DNA of 64,000 nt. It comes from Terriglobia bacterium (lineage in GTDB: Bacteria; Acidobacteriota; Terriglobia; Terriglobales; Acidobacteriaceae). The stretch's first letter is position 1; each line of letters opens with the position of its first letter. This document shows positions 6,964 through 16,468 of this stretch, piece after piece. Made by a program: the position numbers and the translations under genes. Where the stretch lies: contig JAIQGK010000022.1 of the NCBI GenBank assembly GCA_020072645.1, positions 1-64,000 on the forward strand, in the 5' to 3' direction. The notes below the pieces were generated by a model. It was not told the DNA's origin. It searched no databases and was given only the letters and a program-made list of their open reading frames with translations.

Positions 6964-9594
6964 ATGCTGACTCTTTCATCTTCCCGCGCGCGGCTTACGC
7001 TCTCCATACTTATCTTTCTCACAATTTCAGCCATCAACCTTCAGGCACAGAGGCTGCCCCAAACGGTTGTTCCCACTCATTACAAGCTATTGCTCGATCC
7101 CAACATCGGCCAGCAGAAGTTCACCGGTGAAGAGCACATCAACGTGCATGTGCAGCAGCCCACCACTGAGATCGTGCTGAATTCGATGGGACTGGAAATC
7201 TCCATGGCGGAAGCGCTACCGGGATTCGATATGTCCGCCCTGCCCGCGCAGGTCACGTATGACCAGCTCAATGAAATGGTGCGGCTCGTTTTTGCCAAGC
7301 CTGTGCCTAAAGGCGCAATCGTCCTGCATCTAAAATTTTCCGGCAAGCTTACCGCTGGTTTGCGCGGGCTGTATCTCAGCAAGTCAGCCAAGCGGCAATA
7401 TGCCGTCACGCAGTTTGAAGGCACTTACGCGCGCATGATGTTTCCCGGTTTTGATGAGCCCGGCTTCAAAGCCACGTTCGATCTTTCTGTCATCGCGGAC
7501 AAGGGCGACACGGCCATTTCCAACGGCCGCATCGTAAAAGACGAGCCTCTGGCCGGCTCTACGCGGCACAAGATCACGTTTTCAACCTCTCCCCGTATGT
7601 CCACGTATCTTGTTGCGCTCGCAATCGGCGACTGGCAATGCCTGGAGCGCACCGTCGACGGAGTCCTGATTCGTGTCTGCGCCGAGCCCGATAAAAAGCA
7701 GTATGGCCAGTTTGCGCTGGAAGCAGCCGCGCGGTCCGTCCATTTCTATAACCAGTGGTATGGCATCAAGTATCCGTTTGAAAAGCTCGATATGCTGGCC
7801 ATCCCTGATTACGAGTGGGGTGGCATGGAAAATACAGCTTCCATTTTCTATCGCGATACCGCGCTGCTTATGGATGAAAAGACTGCTTCGGTTTTCAGCA
7901 AGCGCGGACACGCAACCGTCGTTGCCCATGAAATCGCTCACCAGTGGTTTGGTGATCTGGTGACCGCCGCGTGGTGGGATGACATCTGGCTCAATGAAGG
8001 CTTTGCCACATGGATGGAGCGCAAGCCGATTCGGGCGTGGCATCCGGAGTGGCATCTTGAGGACGATGAAGCAGGCACGGCGCAACGCATCATCGGGCTC
8101 GATTCGTTAAGCGCCGCGCGGGCCATCCATGGCGATCCGCGCACTTCGGCTGAGATCAAGGAAATGTTTGACGGCATCACCTATCAAAAGGGCGGGGCCG
8201 TACTCGGCATGTTGGAGTCTTACGTCGGGCCGGACGTCTTCCGCAATGGCGTGAACGCTTACCTGAAAGCGCACGCCAACGGCAATGCCACGTCGGCGGA
8301 TTTCTGGCAGGCCGTGGCAAAAGTTTCCGGCAAACCCGTTGACAAAATTATGCCGACCTTTGTGATGCAGCCCGGCGTGCCGCTGGTGACGGTGAGTGGG
8401 AGCTGTTCAAACGGCAAGCAGACGCTGGAACTTTCGCAGCAGCGATTTCTTTTATCGTCATCCGGAGCCGGCGCAAAGCAGGGCCAGGTCTGGTCGATTC
8501 CCATCTGCACCAAAGCTGCAACCAGCACGGGATCGTCCTGCTATCTTCTCGACAAACAAAGCGCGCGTTTTGCCACAAACACTTGCCCCGGATGGCTTTT
8601 TACCAATCGCGATGCCAAAGGCTATTACCGCGTGTTCTATCAGGATCAAAAAAATCTGATGGACGTGGCCGCGGCGGCGGAAAAAGACCTGAGCGTTCCG
8701 GATCGTATCGCATTTGTTGAAGATCTCTGGGCGATGGTGCGTGCCGGCAAAGAGCCGGTAGGGATTTTCATGAACGTCGCTCGCGACTTGCGGCCCGAGC
8801 GCAATCGGCCGGTCGTTGAGATCATCGCTGATCATATGAACACCATCGGTCGCTCGCTGGTGCCGGAGCAAGATCAAAAGGAGTTTCGCGAACGGGTGCG
8901 GCAGCAGTTTGGGCCGCTGGCGAAAGAAGTTGGATGGAACGCCGGCACAAATGATAGCGACGAGCAAAGAGCTCTTCGTGCCAGCCTGTTGGGAATCCTG
9001 GGTGACGCGGGCGATCCTGATGCCGTCGCCGCGGCACAGAAAATTACGCAGGCTTATATAAAGGACCCAGGCGCAGTGGAAGGCACCATTATTGGCCCGG
9101 CGCTTGCCATTGCCGCAGAAAATGGCGATGCCGCGCTCTATGAACAGTTCACGCAAGCCATGGCCAGCGCGCGCAGCACTGAAGATTATTACCACTTTCT
9201 TTTCGCGCTTACCTCTTTCCGCCAGCCTGAGTTAGCGCAGCGGACACTGGCTCTCATCGACCAGGGCAAGATCCGCCAGCAGGATTATGTACGGCTGTTC
9301 CCGGCATTGCTGGCTAAATCTCCAGGGCGTGAGATCGCCTGGGACTACCTGAAAGCTCACTGGGATTCGCTGGCTGAGAAGGTCACGTCTTTCGGCGGCA
9401 GCGGCGCTGTTTCCGCGCTGGGCGGATTTTGCTCGATCGAGAAGCGGGACGAGATCAAGCAGTTTTTTGCCACGCATCATGCACCCGGTGCAGAACGCGC
9501 GCTGCAGCAGAGCCTGCAACGGATCACAAGCTGCGTCGAGTTCAAGCAGCAGCAATCTGAAAATATGCAAAAGTTTTTACACCAGGCGCCGTAA
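6964..9594 (+). CDS. Secreted M1-family zinc aminopeptidase
   Basis: Signal peptide residues ~10-28 (LTLSILIFLTISAINLQA). The exopeptidase motif GGMEN is near residue 285, and the zinc site VVAHEIAHQWFGD with the distal Glu in LNEGFAT is near residues 319-342, giving HEXXHX18E. A C-terminal ERAP1-like helical domain fills the last ~320 residues. At 876 aa it is a full-length M1 peptidase of the aminopeptidase N/puromycin-sensitive type, likely trimming peptides in the periplasm. It starts 34 nt after marR but on functional grounds is probably separate. Confidence 0.95.
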   Translation: MLTLSSSRARLTLSILIFLTISAINLQAQRLPQTVVPTHYKLLLDPNIGQQKFTGEEHINVHVQQPTTEIVLNSMGLEISMAEALPGFDMSALPAQVTYDQLNEMVRLVFAKPVPKGAIVLHLKFSGKLTAGLRGLYLSKSAKRQYAVTQFEGTYARMMFPGFDEPGFKATFDLSVIADKGDTAISNGRIVKDEPLAGSTRHKITFSTSPRMSTYLVALAIGDWQCLERTVDGVLIRVCAEPDKKQYGQFALEAAARSVHFYNQWYGIKYPFEKLDMLAIPDYEWGGMENTASIFYRDTALLMDEKTASVFSKRGHATVVAHEIAHQWFGDLVTAAWWDDIWLNEGFATWMERKPIRAWHPEWHLEDDEAGTAQRIIGLDSLSAARAIHGDPRTSAEIKEMFDGITYQKGGAVLGMLESYVGPDVFRNGVNAYLKAHANGNATSADFWQAVAKVSGKPVDKIMPTFVMQPGVPLVTVSGSCSNGKQTLELSQQRFLLSSSGAGAKQGQVWSIPICTKAATSTGSSCYLLDKQSARFATNTCPGWLFTNRDAKGYYRVFYQDQKNLMDVAAAAEKDLSVPDRIAFVEDLWAMVRAGKEPVGIFMNVARDLRPERNRPVVEIIADHMNTIGRSLVPEQDQKEFRERVRQQFGPLAKEVGWNAGTNDSDEQRALRASLLGILGDAGDPDAVAAAQKITQAYIKDPGAVEGTIIGPALAIAAENGDAALYEQFTQAMASARSTEDYYHFLFALTSFRQPELAQRTLALIDQGKIRQQDYVRLFPALLAKSPGREIAWDYLKAHWDSLAEKVTSFGGSGAVSALGGFCSIEKRDEIKQFFATHHAPGAERALQQSLQRITSCVEFKQQQSENMQKFLHQAP

Positions 9595-9683
9595 GAGAAC
9601 TGGATTGATCAACAGATGGGTACCTCCGTGCTTGGCGCAACGCCCGCATTGTCTGATAAATTCGCAGCACAGAGCCACAAAAA

Positions 9684-10928
9684 ATGACGGCAGAACGCGG
9701 GCAGCAAATTCCGGAAAAGCAGCTCTCAGTGCGCATCCAGCACGGCGGTCCTGAGCTGGTTGATCAGATCGCGGGCGAGTGGCGCCGCCTCTGTGACGAA
9801 TCCGGCGACGAAGAGGTTTTCTACCGTCCGGAATGGGCGCAAGCCTACTTGCAGGCCTTTGATCCCGAGGCTCATGTCATCCTTATCTCCGCGTGGGCGG
9901 GTGAGCGGTTACGAGGTATCCTGCCTCTGGTTCGCCGACGGATCATTGTTAGTGGCCTTCCCATCGTCAAGCTCACGCTTCCTGCCAACGTACATTCTTT
10001 GCGCGCCAGCCTCACGGTTTGTCCCGGAGAAGAAGGCGCAGCTGTGCTCCAGGCGCTATGGCAAGCCGCAAAAAGCCTGCCGCAATGGGATACTTTGGAC
10101 GTCGCCAATGTGGTGGAAGGCAGCGGCTTGGATCGCCTGGTCGCGCTGGCGCAGGCGGATGGATATCGCGCCGCGCGCAAACGCACTTCGCAAACTTTGT
10201 ACCTGCCGATCATCAATACAGTAGGCGCTTCGACGCCAGAGAAATCCGGGGCGCAGCCACCATGGCTCGCTGGAACTCGGCCCAAGTTTCGTTCGCACCT
10301 GAGGCGGGCAAAGCGTCAATTGGAAGAGCAGGGAACGCTGGAGCTGAAGCACTATAACGCGGCTGATCCTGCAGCGCTGGAAAAGTTTTACGCCCTGGAA
10401 GCTTCCGGCTGGAAGGGAGCGGAAGGCACGGCGATAAATTGTCTTCCACACACGCGCCAGTTTTATGACGGTGTGGCACAAGCCGCGGCGCGCGATGGCT
10501 ATCTCTCGCTGGATTTTCTTGAGCTGAATGGCAAGCCCATTGCCGGGCATTTTGGCTTCAATCTGCGCGGACGGTATTTTCTGGCCAAGGCCGGTTATGA
10601 CGAAACTTTTCGCCGCCACGGTCCCGGCCAGTTGCTGGTAAATGAAATTCTTAGCCAGACGCGTGAGCGTGGCCTGCACGAGTTTGATTTCGTCGGCCCA
10701 GCCACTTGGGACGAGAGCCGGTGGGCTTCCGCGCGACGCACCAGCTATCGTGTATTCATCTTCCGCAAAGGATGTTATGGTGCGTTGCTGTATGTGGCCC
10801 GCATCACTGCGCGCGACACTGTGCGCAAGCTGCTGGGCAAGCATGATGATGAAAGCGCGCCGCTGGAACTGAAATCCAAACCGCAGGGCAGCGAGAAAGA
10901 GTCCGCGGCGGACGCCGAAAGCAAATAA
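9684..10928 (+). CDS. CelD/BcsL-type GNAT (FemAB-like) acyltransferase
   Basis: The 414-aa protein has an N-terminal GNAT half with YRPEWAQAYLQAF near residue 47, and a C-terminal acetyltransferase_6-type half with HYNAADPAALEKFYALEASGWKG and the acyl-CoA/donor region FRRHGPGQLLVNEIL. This is the CelD/BcsL arrangement found in polysaccharide and peptidoglycan-modifying loci. The gene ends 3 nt before the ATP-grasp gene, so the two are one operon and probably act on the same cell-surface or secreted substrate. The substrate is unknown. The last ~35 residues are Lys/Glu-rich and probably disordered. Confidence 0.8.
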   Translation: MTAERGQQIPEKQLSVRIQHGGPELVDQIAGEWRRLCDESGDEEVFYRPEWAQAYLQAFDPEAHVILISAWAGERLRGILPLVRRRIIVSGLPIVKLTLPANVHSLRASLTVCPGEEGAAVLQALWQAAKSLPQWDTLDVANVVEGSGLDRLVALAQADGYRAARKRTSQTLYLPIINTVGASTPEKSGAQPPWLAGTRPKFRSHLRRAKRQLEEQGTLELKHYNAADPAALEKFYALEASGWKGAEGTAINCLPHTRQFYDGVAQAAARDGYLSLDFLELNGKPIAGHFGFNLRGRYFLAKAGYDETFRRHGPGQLLVNEILSQTRERGLHEFDFVGPATWDESRWASARRTSYRVFIFRKGCYGALLYVARITARDTVRKLLGKHDDESAPLELKSKPQGSEKESAADAESK

Positions 10929-10931
10929 CAA

Positions 10932-12188
10932 ATGGCTGCACAGCCCGACATCTCGCCGGTGTTTGTTGAAGGGCTGGATATTTCCGCTTACGGCATCACG
11001 CGCAGCGTAGGACGCCACGGTGTGCCGGTGTATGCGCTCAATGACAAGCTGCGCGATCCCTTGCGCTACTCGAAGTATGTCCGCGAATGCTTTGTCTATC
11101 CCGACGATCCCACACAGCCGCGAGCTTACTCCGGTGACAGCGTGGCCAATGAGGATGTGCTGTGCCGGCTGATGCTGCAATGGGCTGAGCCCTTTGGGCG
11201 CAAGCCGGTCTTGTTTGCGACCTCTGACTGGTTCGCCCGTTTCTTGTCGCATCGCCAGGCAGAGCTGAAAGACCGGTTTCTGTTTCACTGGGTGCCGACC
11301 GATCTGTTCTCCACCATAGTGGATAAAGGATCCATGGTTCAATTCTGCGAGCGCACCGGAATAAAAGTTCCGCGAACACATATCACCCGCGCTGAAGATG
11401 ACATGACGCAGATAGCGCGGGATTTCGTGTATCCATCTTTGATTAAGCCAATTCATCGCTACACCGCGGGCTTTCCTGTGGAGTCGGCCAAGGTACTGGT
11501 GGCGCAGAATGCGCAGGAAGCGCAGGATTTTTTTGCTCGCTATCCGCAGATGAAAGGCGCCACGCTGATGCAGGAACTCATTGAAGGCGATGACGACCAG
11601 GTCTTCCAGTACACGGCGCTGGTCAACACTCAGGGTGAGATCGCGGCGTATTCCACAGTGCGCAAGCTGCGGCAATATCCTGCTGGTTACGGCAGCATGT
11701 GCTACGGGCAAACGGAATACAATGAAGCCTTGGAGCTCGTCGGGCGCAAGTTGATTCTGGCTCTGGGATATTGCGGCCTGGGATCGCTGGAGTTCAAGTA
11801 TCGCCACAAAGATAGCGGTTACTACTTCATTGAAATGAACACGCGCCTCCCCTGGTACAACGGCCTTTTTGCCGATGCAGGCGTGAACCTGCCGTATCTC
11901 GCGTATCTCGACCTGGCAAGCGGACTCTCCGCGCATAACGCTACTGGTTACGCTCCTCCGCAACAGCGCGACGGAACAACCTGGGTCGGTTATCACAACT
12001 ACGCCTCCTGTTTCCGCGCAATAAAACACCAGCGTTCCATCAGCCGCATGACTTTTCTCGGTCACGTTGCTCGATCGAAATCTTACGGCTGGTGGAACTG
12101 GGCCGATCCCAAGCCGTTTCTTGCCTCAAGTGTTCTGGCCGCAAGGCGCGCAGCAGGGTGCGTCTTGCGAAAGGTCAGATTGCGATGA
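10932..12188 (+). CDS. ATP-grasp ligase (carboxylate-amine ligase type)
   Basis: The 418-aa protein has the ATP-grasp core: an N-terminal preATP-grasp part (DISAYGITRSVGRHGVPVYALND), a lysine-bearing strand (YPSLIKPIH), the hinge MQELIEGDDDQVFQYTALV and the metal-binding strand YFIEMNTRLPWYNGL (E-x-N). Such stand-alone ligases join a carboxylate to an amine with ATP, often in peptide or polysaccharide decoration. Tight coupling with the upstream acyltransferase suggests a two-step modification. I cannot name the product. Confidence 0.85.
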   Translation: MAAQPDISPVFVEGLDISAYGITRSVGRHGVPVYALNDKLRDPLRYSKYVRECFVYPDDPTQPRAYSGDSVANEDVLCRLMLQWAEPFGRKPVLFATSDWFARFLSHRQAELKDRFLFHWVPTDLFSTIVDKGSMVQFCERTGIKVPRTHITRAEDDMTQIARDFVYPSLIKPIHRYTAGFPVESAKVLVAQNAQEAQDFFARYPQMKGATLMQELIEGDDDQVFQYTALVNTQGEIAAYSTVRKLRQYPAGYGSMCYGQTEYNEALELVGRKLILALGYCGLGSLEFKYRHKDSGYYFIEMNTRLPWYNGLFADAGVNLPYLAYLDLASGLSAHNATGYAPPQQRDGTTWVGYHNYASCFRAIKHQRSISRMTFLGHVARSKSYGWWNWADPKPFLASSVLAARRAAGCVLRKVRLR

Positions 12189-12376
12189 CTATAAGTGATC
12201 ACTGGATAAAGAGATGAGAAGGTCTAAAGGTCCTTTCATCGAAAAGTAACATTCTCTTCACCGTACTTCCACACAGCCCTGCTATCCCTTGAACCGTGGC
12301 GCGATGGTCCCCCCGATCACGCTCAACTGATCGCCAGCCAGCGCACGCCGCCAATCCTAAATATCTGGAGCTATCA

Positions 12377-13654
12377 ATGTCGCACGTCAAACGTTTCGGC
12401 ATGCTGGGCGCATTTGCCCTGTTGTTCACCGTCGGCCACTTGGCTGCCGGCGCGGAAGATGGCAAAGACGGAATCAAGACCGTTTTCGTGATCGCCATGG
12501 AAAATCACAATTGGACCCAGCCCGCCAACCAGTTCAGCGGCAATATCCAGCAGATCTTTCAGAACCCGGCTGCGCCGTTCATCAACAGCCTGGTGAACGG
12601 AAATGCGACTGCCGTCATTAATGGCCGCCAGGTCAATATCAGTGAGCAGACGTCTTTTGCCACGAACTATCGCAACGTTCTGGCTATCGCGGCCGGGGCC
12701 AATCCCCACATTCACCCATCTGAGCCCAACTATCTCTGGGCGGAAGCCGGCACGAACTTTGGCGTCTTCAATGACAATGATCCCTTTTCTCCCGCGAGTG
12801 GCACGGGACAGATCAGCAATCAGGACAATCAACTGCACCTTACGCGTCTGTTTGACCAATGCGGGGTGAGCTGGAAGTCGTATCAGGAAGACATTGACCT
12901 GGTCCCGGACGGAAGCTCCTTCGACAACATCGTTCTGCCCCAGAGTCAATGGACTTCGCCGGTCAAAAGCCTCTCCGGAAACTTTGTCAACGGCGTCAAT
13001 GAATTCAACGGCTCGACGCAGTTCAATTACGCAGTCAAGCACAATCCCATGGCCTTTTTTACTGATAGCAGCGGCGGCAACGATACCACCACCGCCAATC
13101 CAAAGCGCCTGAACTTTGCTCCCCTGCAGCAGTTGTTCGTCGATCTGGCCAGCAACAACGTAGCCCAATACAACTTCATCAGCCCGGACCAGTTCAATGA
13201 TCAACACACCACCTTGGCCTCTGGCTTCAAAGGGCTGACCGGCGATCCGGCAAAGATCCTGCAGGGCGACTTTTTCCTGCAGCAGGTCATTCCCGTGATC
13301 ATGGCTTCAAAGGTCTACCAGGACCACGGCGCGATCATCCTGTGGTGGGACGAGTCCGAGCAGGACGGCGTCCCCGGCGACAACCCGGACGACCTGACGC
13401 ACACAGTGCCCGAGATCGTCATTTCTCCCCTGGCTCACCCCAATGTGGGCGGCTCTCCCTTTGCCAGTGACGTGTTCCTCACTCACTCGTCCGATCTGCG
13501 CAGCATGCAGGAAATCTTTCACGTGACCAACCCGTTCTTCCTGGGTGATGCCGTACACGCTAACGATCTTTCCAGCCTGTTTGCAGAAGGCGCAATCCCC
13601 CAACGCGGCGGCAATGATGGCGACAGGGGTAACGGTACTTGCGGAAGAGACTAG
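12377..13654 (+). CDS. Secreted phosphoesterase (phospholipase C/acid phosphatase family)
   Basis: A signal peptide (FGMLGAFALLFTVGHLAAGA) leads into KTVFVIAMENHNW, the metal/nucleophile start of the PF04185 phosphoesterase family; ILWWDESEQDG near residue 325 and HTVPEIVISPLAHPN near 345 are the other family blocks. The start at 12377 is preferred over GTG 12296 because it gives the signal peptide and has GGAG six bases upstream. 425 aa. It likely hydrolyses phosphate esters outside the cytoplasm. A degraded C-terminal copy of the same family lies at 14157-14319. Confidence 0.85.
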   Translation: MSHVKRFGMLGAFALLFTVGHLAAGAEDGKDGIKTVFVIAMENHNWTQPANQFSGNIQQIFQNPAAPFINSLVNGNATAVINGRQVNISEQTSFATNYRNVLAIAAGANPHIHPSEPNYLWAEAGTNFGVFNDNDPFSPASGTGQISNQDNQLHLTRLFDQCGVSWKSYQEDIDLVPDGSSFDNIVLPQSQWTSPVKSLSGNFVNGVNEFNGSTQFNYAVKHNPMAFFTDSSGGNDTTTANPKRLNFAPLQQLFVDLASNNVAQYNFISPDQFNDQHTTLASGFKGLTGDPAKILQGDFFLQQVIPVIMASKVYQDHGAIILWWDESEQDGVPGDNPDDLTHTVPEIVISPLAHPNVGGSPFASDVFLTHSSDLRSMQEIFHVTNPFFLGDAVHANDLSSLFAEGAIPQRGGNDGDRGNGTCGRD

Positions 13655-13680
13655 CAGTTTGATCTCGAAGCGAAGCGAGA

Positions 13681-13717
13681 GATCCCTATCGGTTCTACAG
13701 CCGGTAGGGATTTTTGC
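13681..13717 (+). terminator. Intrinsic terminator after phosphoesterase
   Basis: ATCCCTATCGG pairs with CCGGTAGGGAT around an 8-nt loop, followed by TTTT. It lies 27 nt past the phosphoesterase stop. Confidence 0.7.
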
Positions 13718-13879
13718 TTTACCGACGTTGGCTCTTCTCCGTGTCTCGCTGACCCGTGGTGAGATTTTTGGGTTTTCCGATCACGGCGATTCCGTGCGAT
13801 GTCGGCGATCCCGGCGATTTTCGCCCCTCCCCCCTCCTTTTTCGAGTTTTTGTTGCAAACAAAAGGCTTCCGCCATTCG

Positions 13880-13995
13880 ACGCTTGGGCCACGCTTGGGC
13901 GATCCTTGGGCCACGCTTGGGCCACCCAAGGGCCACCCAAACCCAAACCCAAACCCAAACCCAAACCCAAACCCAAACCCAAACCCAAACCCCAA
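13880..13995. repeat. (CCCAAA)9 microsatellite with degenerate CTTGGG units
   Basis: Nine exact CCCAAA hexamers run from 13936 to 13989 with a slipped extra C at the end. Just before, CGCTTGGGCCA-type units repeat four times (13884-13925). The minus strand is therefore GGGTTT repeated, able to fold as a G-quadruplex. Open frames across it encode only Pro-Lys, Pro-Asn or Gly-Phe runs and are not genes. It sits in the decayed region between two phosphoesterase-like sequences. Confidence 0.9.
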
Positions 13996-14156
13996 CCGGC
14001 AGAGGGTCGCAAGAACTTCCCCAGGTTTGGCTGACGGCTGAGTGCTGACTGCTAGATTTTCAAAGACCATGCGCACTTCGGCGCTGCCGCAAGATAGCTG
14101 ATTCTTTGTAGCGAATCAATAGCGAATAAGGACATTGGCCTAATTCGTATGACTGA

Positions 14157-14319
14157 GAATCCGGCGCCACCCATTCTTCTGACCTGCGTACCATGCAGGA
14201 AATCTTCCGCACCGGCGGCCCGTTCCTGGGTGATGCAGCCAGCGTCATCGACCTGTCTGACTTGTTCGATTACGGCGCATTCTCCAGAGGGCTGCATGAA
14301 GAGGGTAAGGATCAGTAAC
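14157..14319 (+). pseudogene. C-terminal remnant of a second phosphoesterase
   Basis: The plus-strand frame reads THSSDLRTMQEIFRTGGPFLGD and continues with VIDLSDLFDYGAF before TAA at 14317. The intact protein upstream has THSSDLRSMQEIFHVTNPFFLGD with NDLSSLFAEGAI at its own C-terminus, so this is clearly a homologous tail. A stop codon lies just upstream at 14154-14156 and no start or catalytic part remains. It looks like the end of a tandem paralogue mostly lost by deletion, with the hexamer repeat at the breakpoint. Confidence 0.8.
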
Positions 14320-14406
14320 TCAAAGTGAAAACTCTTATCTGCGCAGAGATCCTAAAGAATTGACGATCTCTGCGTTCTTCATTTCCGCCGCGGCTGAGCA
14401 CTTGCG

Positions 14407-15430
14407 TTAGAGTAATTGCGCCTCCCAATAGCCGCGACGTCGGATATCGGCGGTATCTCCTATCTTTGATTGCACCATTTTGTGCAATTCAGGCGAACTT
14501 TCACTTAGAAAGTCCCTTAAGCCGTTAATCGCGTCCATCGCGTTTCTTATAGCTGGCCGCTCTTCATTTGGATCGAAATTACCTGAATGTGCTTCAACTA
14601 GTTCCTCATTCTCCCTTGCTTTCTCTACAGCATCGAACCAATCTGCATTCGGGACAAAGTACTCCCCCCGTGTCCAATAAAACAACGCTTCTCTGATCAC
14701 AGCGCGCACCCGGCCCAGTGCTTGAGAACATGCGTCCACCAAATCCTGATACTGCTCCCATTCAGACGAAAATTCCTTGCGAATGTCAGATACTTCTTTA
14801 GCATCTTTAGCAGCGTAAAGGCGCTTCAACTCAAGATCTTTCTTGCTGCTCTCTTCTTCAAGCTCGATATTAAGGGCTTTCGCTGCATCGCGCTCTTTCT
14901 CTACCCTGTGCATCTCTTCTATCTTGACCACTTTGGGCTTCGGAAGGCCGTCGAGCACAGAAGCCAAATTCTTGTAGAAGACCTCCTTCTTCAGGTCCCA
15001 ACGCTCGATCGGAACCGGATGATCGACCAATGGGGATAGTCTTGTATATAAAGCGCTCGCGGTTGCAGGATCAGTGAGCTTGCGGCATTGCATGCCCGTT
15101 AGCGCGCCCCGCAAATCCTTAAAATCAACAGGAGGAATCAAGATGGGGAAGAAATTCTTCGCAAGAACCCAGACGGCACCCAACTCACACATGCAAAAGG
15201 CGCTGGAGTAATAGTTTTCTGAGATTAAAGCAATAACGGTGTTACAGGTAAGCATTTTGGCTCTGATAAACTCCCTTGAAATCGGGCGTGCCCTCAGGGA
15301 TGCCGAGTCCTTCGAGCGAAGTGCAAAAGACTTCATGATGTCCTAAACCAATTCCTGTTTCGATCAGTGTTTGAATTGTGTCCGCTAATGTCTTGTCCGC
15401 AACTGCATGGCTAATAAAGACCTTGCTCAT
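14407..15430 (-). pseudogene. TIR-domain protein, broken by one frameshift
   Basis: ATG at 15430 opens MSKVFISHAVADKTLADTI, a classic TIR beta-A/alpha-A start. The frame is lost at a GGG run (plus strand 15273-15275); removing one G restores GTPDFKEFIRAKMLTC and the rest of the TIR domain, including SSAFCMCELGAVW, where the Glu aligns with the catalytic Glu of NAD-consuming TIR proteins. A coiled coil (residues ~165-205, EKERDAAKALNIELEEESS) and an unassigned C-terminal helical region follow; total about 340 aa. Bacterial TIR proteins often act in phage defence by NAD+ depletion. Base composition is AT-richer than its neighbours, which suggests transfer. Real decay and a sequencing error in a homopolymer are both possible. 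Confidence 0.75.
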
Positions 15431-15667
15431 AGGGCACTCCGTAGCGAAGGCCTGGCCCCGAGCAATACATGCACCAGTCAAGCATCAGCTTCGCCGCTCA
15501 TCGATTATAGCTACGAATTTTTCATTGCAGTGTCATGCGCCGGGCCCGCCCCGCTGTCCCAACAGCCCGCTCTCATTTATACTTGCTGGTTTCGCAAACC
15601 GACGGCGGCGCTGCTGACAAACCGCCTTCAACTCGCATCTAAGCTGTTGAACAGGAACACACTGAAT

Positions 15668-16438
15668 ATGAAGATTCTGGTCTGCATGAAGCAGGTCCCG
15701 CAAAAAGACGCGCCACTCAAACTGAATGAAAGCGGCACATGGATCCGCGACGACGTTTCTTATGAAGTCAACGAGCCGGACGCTTTCGCCCTGGAAGAAG
15801 CGTTGCGGCAAAAGGAAAAGCACACCGGCGAAGTTGTGGTTATCACCGCCGGGCCTGCGCGTTCGCAACAGGTGCTCAGGGAAGGCCTTGCCAAGGGCGC
15901 GGACCGCGCCATTCATCTTGAAGACAACGGCTTTGTCGGCCTGGACGCATTCAACATGGCCAAGGCCTTCGTCGCCGCCATTAAAGATGAAAAATTCGAT
16001 CTCATCTTTACCGGCCTGCAATCGGACGACTACGGCTATGCCCAGACCGGCGTGATCATGGCGGAGCTTCTGGGCTGGCCGCACGCCACCATCATCATGG
16101 AAATCCAGAAATCGGATAGCGGCATCAAGGTCAAGCGCGAGCTTGAATCCGGCTTCTTCCAGCATGTAAGCATGCCGCTCCCGGCGGTGCTGACCATTCA
16201 ATCCGGCATCAACAAGCTGCGTTATGCCACGCTGCTGGGCATCAAGCAGGCCAAGAACAAGCCGCTGCGCAAAGTCACCATGGACGAAGTAAAGTCCGCG
16301 CTGGGTGACAATCTGCAGAAGATTGAAAAGCTTTACGTGCCGCAGAAAACCAAGAAGACTGAGATGCTTGAAGGTTCGCCGGGCGAGATCGCCAAAAAGC
16401 TGGTGGACAAGCTGCGGAACGACGTGCGCGTAATCTGA
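15668..16438 (+). CDS. etfB: Electron transfer flavoprotein beta subunit
   Basis: MKILVCMKQVPQKDAPLKL at the start, then EVNEPDAFALEEALR and the AMP/FAD-contact region DLIFTGLQSDDYGYAQTGV are typical ETF-beta. The start at 15668 gives 256 aa, the usual size; an upstream open frame to 15407 is not supported. ETF-beta pairs with ETF-alpha to pass electrons from acyl-CoA and other dehydrogenases to ETF-QO, both encoded just downstream. The order is etfB - small membrane protein - etfA - etfQO. Confidence 0.95.
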   Translation: MKILVCMKQVPQKDAPLKLNESGTWIRDDVSYEVNEPDAFALEEALRQKEKHTGEVVVITAGPARSQQVLREGLAKGADRAIHLEDNGFVGLDAFNMAKAFVAAIKDEKFDLIFTGLQSDDYGYAQTGVIMAELLGWPHATIIMEIQKSDSGIKVKRELESGFFQHVSMPLPAVLTIQSGINKLRYATLLGIKQAKNKPLRKVTMDEVKSALGDNLQKIEKLYVPQKTKKTEMLEGSPGEIAKKLVDKLRNDVRVI

Positions 16439-16468
16439 TCCGGCAAATTTCGTTTTAAGGAGCGCCCC

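Noticed and set aside
10056-12065. 669-aa open frame on the minus strand
   Set aside because: It lies fully antisense to the acyltransferase and ATP-grasp genes, whose motifs are clear; it has no recognisable domain and results from high GC in third positions.
13880-13995. CRISPR-like array
   Set aside because: The units are contiguous hexamers without spacers.
13651-14076. Open frames encoding Gly-Phe or Pro-Lys runs
   Set aside because: They are translations of the hexamer repeat and carry no ribosome site or domain.
15407-15667. N-terminal extension of etfB
   Set aside because: The 87 added residues overlap the start of the TIR gene on the other strand and do not match ETF-beta; the start at 15668 gives the exact family N-terminus.
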